Below, piece by piece: positions 61,440 through 64,000 of a DNA stretch of 64,000 bases (position 1 is the stretch's first letter; each line of letters begins with the position of its first letter). Made by a program: the position numbers and the translations under genes. The notes below the pieces were generated by a model that did not search any database, was not told the origin of the DNA, and saw only the letters and a program-made list of their open reading frames with translations. The stretch is from positions 5,146,001 to 5,210,000 of the forward strand of contig CBDETD010000002.1 of the NCBI GenBank assembly GCA_965242805.1, given 5' to 3'. The DNA comes from JANQEU01 sp965242805. Lineage in GTDB: Bacteria > Bacteroidota > Bacteroidia > Cytophagales > Cyclobacteriaceae.

Positions 61440-62885
61440 TTATCCGACACTTCCTTCCAGGGTGAGTGCCAATAGTTTTTGTGCTTCCACGGCAAATTCC
61501 ATGGGAAGTTTATTCATTACTTCTTTTGCGAATCCATTGACGATCAGCGCGACTGCACTCTCTTCATCCAACCCTCTTTGCTTACAATAAAAGATCTGGT
61601 CCTCGCCAATCTTTGACGTAGTAGCTTCGTGCTCTACCTGTGCACTTTTATTATCCACGTCGATATAAGGGAACGTATGTGCCCCACATTTGTCGCCCAT
61701 CAACAAGGAGTCACATTGCGAAAAGTTCCTTGAGTTTTCTGCTCTCTTCATTACATGTACCTGCCCTCGGTAACTATTTTGTGATTTACCGGCAGAAATA
61801 CCTTTAGAAACTATCCTGGACCTAGTATTTTTTCCTATATGGATCATCTTGGTTCCTGTATCCGCTTGTTGGTAGTTGTTGGTGACGGCCACTGAATAGA
61901 ACTCACCAATGGAATGGTCTCCCTTCAATATACATGAAGGATACTTCCAAGTCACTGCGGATCCGGTCTCAACCTGTGTCCAGCTTATTTTCGAATGATC
62001 TCCTGCGCAAATACCTCTCTTCGTAACGAAATTGTAAATACCTCCCTTTCCATCCTTATCGCCGGGATACCAGTTCTGTACGGTCGAATACTTAACTTCA
62101 GCATTTTTAGCAGCGTAGATCTCTACAACAGCAGCATGCAACTGGTTCTCATCTCTCATAGGAGCGGTGCAGCCCTCAAGATAACTCACATATGAATCTT
62201 CCTCAGCCACGATCAATGTCCTTTCGAATTGACCGGTATTAGCGGCATTGATCCTGAAATACGTCGACAATTCCATTGGACACCTTACTCCTTTGGGAAT
62301 GTAACAGAACGATCCGTCGGAGAATACCGCAGAATTGAGCGCCGAGAAGTAGTTATCGGTAGCCGGAACTACCGAACCCATATATTTTTTCACCAGGTCA
62401 GGATGATCCTGAACTGCTTCACTGAAAGAGCAAAAGATGATACCTAATTCTGAAAGTGTTTCTTTGAATGTCGTCGCAACGGAAACCGAGTCAATTACAG
62501 CATCCACTGCTACTCCCGTCAGTCGCTTTTGCTCCTGAAGGGAAATACCCAGCCTTTCGAAAGTTCTCAGTAACTCAGGATCAACCTCTTCGAGGCTCTT
62601 TGGTTTTTTGTCCTGCTTTGGTGCCGAGTAGTATTTTATGTCCTGGTAGTTCACCGGAGGATAATCCAGATTTGGCCATTTGGGTTCCGTCATTGTTGTC
62701 CAATGCCTGTAGGCTTTTAATCTCCATTCCAGTAACCATTCAGGCTCTTCTTTCTTTGCGGAGATAAATCTGATTATATCCTCATTAAGTCCGGTGGGAG
62801 CTTCATCAGCTTCAAAATCAACAGACCATCCATGTTCGTACTCTTTGGAGGTGAATTCTTCGAGAATTTGATCGTCGGTACTCAT
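61440..62885 (-). CDS. sufB: SufB Fe-S scaffold protein
   Basis: The 481-residue protein is the Fe-S scaffold. SufB motifs include YVSYLEGCTAPMRDENQLHAAVVEIYA, KRGICAGDHSKISWTQVETGSA and SLLMGDKCGAHTFPYIDVDNKSAQVEHEATTSKIGEDQIFYCKQRGL. It is the first gene of the operon; no exact TAnnTTTG is seen in the 109 bases upstream. Confidence 0.96.
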   Translation of the reverse strand: MSTDDQILEEFTSKEYEHGWSVDFEADEAPTGLNEDIIRFISAKKEEPEWLLEWRLKAYRHWTTMTEPKWPNLDYPPVNYQDIKYYSAPKQDKKPKSLEEVDPELLRTFERLGISLQEQKRLTGVAVDAVIDSVSVATTFKETLSELGIIFCSFSEAVQDHPDLVKKYMGSVVPATDNYFSALNSAVFSDGSFCYIPKGVRCPMELSTYFRINAANTGQFERTLIVAEEDSYVSYLEGCTAPMRDENQLHAAVVEIYAAKNAEVKYSTVQNWYPGDKDGKGGIYNFVTKRGICAGDHSKISWTQVETGSAVTWKYPSCILKGDHSIGEFYSVAVTNNYQQADTGTKMIHIGKNTRSRIVSKGISAGKSQNSYRGQVHVMKRAENSRNFSQCDSLLMGDKCGAHTFPYIDVDNKSAQVEHEATTSKIGEDQIFYCKQRGLDEESAVALIVNGFAKEVMNKLPMEFAVEAQKLLALTLEGSVG

Positions 62886-62994
62886 TAAATTATATTTATT
62901 GCGATCGGTTCAAGCGCAAAATAAGCACTTATTTAAAATAATTCTAAATAAGAAATCCAATAAGTCCCGAAAAGGTTTCGAAAATTAAGAAAAT

Positions 62995-63456
62995 TCAGAA
63001 AAGCAAGTGTCTATTGAGACTTTCTTCGAGCGAAATGAAGGTTTCAGTACGCTCGATTCCCTCTACAGTCTGAATTTTATCGTGCAATACATCTTTTAAA
63101 TGTTGTGTATCTCGACAATGTATCTTGATAAAGATGTTATAATTCCCTGTGGTATAATGGATCTTCACGATTTCTGAGATATTCTTAAGTTGCACTACAA
63201 CTTTATCATACAGCGAACTTTTCTCCAGGAAAATGCCCATGAAACAGGTGACGTCAAATCCCAGTTTACCGTAGTCCATCTTGAGAGTAGTACCCTGGAC
63301 GACTCCCATTTCCTCAAGTTTCTTCATCCGGACATGTACAGTCCCTCCTGAAACAAAGACCTTTTTTGCTACTTCCGTGTAAGGAATTTTAGCGTCTTCC
63401 ATCAAAATATTCAAGATTTTGAGGTCAATGTTATCAATTTCGTAATTTTTCCCCAT
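62995..63456 (-). CDS. Lrp/AsnC-family transcriptional regulator
   Basis: The 153-residue protein has an N-terminal winged helix (LKILNILMEDAKIPYTEVAKKVFVSGGTVHVRMKKLEEMGVV) and a C-terminal RAM/AsnC ligand-binding domain (TGNYNIFIKI and KIQTVEGIERTETFISLEE). These proteins bind amino acids and usually repress their own gene. A dyad operator candidate (63495-63528) lies between it and the divergent tRNA-like gene. Confidence 0.92.
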   Translation of the reverse strand: MGKNYEIDNIDLKILNILMEDAKIPYTEVAKKVFVSGGTVHVRMKKLEEMGVVQGTTLKMDYGKLGFDVTCFMGIFLEKSSLYDKVVVQLKNISEIVKIHYTTGNYNIFIKIHCRDTQHLKDVLHDKIQTVEGIERTETFISLEESLNRHLLF

Positions 63457-63494
63457 TTGAAAGATGTGATTTTATGAAATTCTTCAATTAAACG

Positions 63495-63528
63495 CTAATA
63501 TATTAGTGAGCATCGAAATATTCACTAA
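63495..63528. promoter_or_regulatory. Candidate Lrp/AsnC operator dyads
   Basis: CTAATATATTAG (63495-63506) is a perfect 12-base palindrome. It overlaps TTAGTGA (63503-63509) and TCACTAA (63522-63528), a perfect inverted repeat with a 12-base spacer. They lie 39-72 bases upstream of the regulator ATG and about 40 bases before the -7 element of the divergent tRNA-like gene. Confidence 0.5.
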
Positions 63529-63565
63529 TTTTTTTAAAAAATTTTTAAAGAATGATTCAAGCTGT

Positions 63566-63573
63566 TACTTTTG
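63566..63573 (+). promoter_or_regulatory. -7 promoter element of the tRNA-like gene
   Basis: TACTTTTG is an exact TAnnTTTG match. Transcription would begin near 63580, about 33 bases before the tRNA-like 5' end. The -33 region is AT-rich with no clear TTTG at the right distance. Confidence 0.5.
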
Positions 63574-63612
63574 AAAATACAAAGCAACGAAGAAGTTGTT
63601 GCTAAAACATAC

Positions 63613-63737
63613 TGTAGGGTGATGAAACTGGCAGACATGCCCTCCTGTCTCGGGGGTGAAGATAAGGGAGAAAGCGCATATTGAGCTCGTGTGTGCCTAA
63701 CTGCTTCGTGAAGGTTCGACTCCTTCCCCTACAGCCA
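63613..63737 (+). tRNA. Unusual class-II tRNA-like gene, GUC in anticodon position, 53-nt variable arm
   Basis: A full cloverleaf is visible. The acceptor stem is TGTAGGG/CCCTACA with G73 and encoded CCA (63735-63737). The D-arm is ATG/CAT with GG in the loop, Leu-like. The anticodon stem is CCCTC/GGGGG around CTGTCTC, which puts GTC at 63647-63649 with U37. The T-arm is GAAGG-TTCGACT-CCTTC. Between anticodon and T-arms lie 53 nt (63657-63709), far more than the usual 11-23. They fold as a rod: TGAAG pairs with CTTCG, GCGCATA with TGTGTGC. tRNA-Leu and -Ser are class II but never have GUC. It may be a non-standard tRNA or a tRNA-derived RNA. Confidence 0.7.
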
Positions 63738-63769
63738 TCATTTTTGGGTTAATGTTGTTTATTTGAATG

Positions 63770-63802
63770 AGGTCTTCGTAGGGGTGCGAAGGCCTTTTTT
63801 TA
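63770..63802 (+). terminator. Rho-independent terminator after the tRNA-like gene
   Basis: AGGTCTTCG pairs with CGAAGGCCT (one G-U pair) around TAGGGGTG, followed by seven T residues. The gene thus has its own transcription unit. Confidence 0.85.
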
Positions 63803-64000
63803 TGTTGCTAATCTGACCCATCTCGGTTAGCACCCCGATCTTGATTGACAATTTTTATTCAAAAGCGCAATAAAAGGGTATACTTGATATTCGTCATTGC
63901 ACATCCTTCTATTCTTTAGTACCTTTTCTATGGTAGAGTTTTCAAATTGTGCTTCATTGATTTAGACCATCCCTTCATTGATTTTGATTAGGTACTTGTA
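63803..64000. other. Terminal non-coding stretch
   Basis: 198 bases with no gene I can support. On the minus strand a short frame without a proper start reads NEAQFENSTIEKVLKNRRMC and looks partly protein-like; a start outside the window cannot be excluded because it has an in-frame stop before base 63,964. A short direct repeat, CTTCATTGATTT, occurs twice near 63,951-63,985. Confidence 0.4.

Noticed and set aside
63657..63709. The insertion in the tRNA-like gene considered as a self-splicing intron.
   Set aside because: It is only 53 nt, lies in the variable region rather than the anticodon loop, and pairs with itself as a simple rod.
63840..63964. Minus-strand protein-like frame at the window end.
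   Set aside because: It has a stop upstream and no start codon before its middle; too little to call a gene.
63951..63985. CTTCATTGATTT twice as a possible attachment-site repeat beside the tRNA-like gene.
   Set aside because: Only 12 bases, no integrase in the window, and no match to the tRNA-like 3' end.

Overview
This window looks like the chromosome of a marine, low-GC Bacteroidota bacterium, most likely of the order Cytophagales; the order is an inference. The evidence is a type IX secretion sorting domain on a giant surface protein, TonB receptor/DUF4249/FecR/ECF sigma clusters, promoters with the Bacteroidota -7 element TAnnTTTG, ribosomal protein Thx, WD40-caspase and CHAT proteins, and almost no Shine-Dalgarno sequences.

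Layout. Bases 2-6943 hold the C-terminal part of a >2,300-residue LamG/FN3/CARDB adhesin with a T9SS tail. Bases 7246-12652 are a cluster of exported caspase-like proteases with DUF4384/LPP20-type partners. Bases 12809-20826 carry a thioredoxin-like protein, a GH32 fructosidase lipoprotein, acetoacetyl-CoA synthetase and a one-protein two-component system. Bases 21047-27786 (minus) form one operon: outer-membrane protein, serine-hydrolase-like lipoprotein, ECF sigma, FecR, TonB receptor, DUF4249. The first two of these genes are each broken by a one-base frameshift. Bases 27902-29982 are a second ECF sigma operon. Bases 30014-34694 mix ftsE, the SRP RNA, Thx, an AlkB-like hydroxylase and small conserved genes.

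Bases 34837-45755 are a tightly coupled amino-acid supra-operon: trpEGDCFBA, DAHP synthase, an aromatic amino acid hydroxylase, then hisH-hisA-hisF-hisIE. It is preceded by a classical attenuator whose 15-residue leader peptide contains Tyr-Tyr-Trp-Trp-His-Arg-His, which matches the three end products of the operon. Bases 45806-56742 carry a flavoprotein without its redox cysteines, three apparent tandem small-RNA genes (47937-48553), an iodotyrosine-deiodinase-like nitroreductase, an HEXXH peptidase related to DPP III, an M28 peptidase, a phosphoesterase and a TPR-CHAT protein. Bases 56898-62885 (minus) are the sufBCDSE-sufT Fe-S assembly operon followed by a bacilliredoxin; sufT has a one-base frameshift. 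The window ends with an Lrp/AsnC regulator divergent from an unusual 125-nt class-II tRNA-like gene (GUC in the anticodon position, 53-nt variable arm, G73, encoded CCA).

The three signals that ordinary annotation would most easily miss are the Tyr/Trp/His leader peptide and attenuator (34772-34950), the three-gene small-RNA array with a shared direct-repeat promoter (47937-48553), and the tRNA-like gene (63613-63737).
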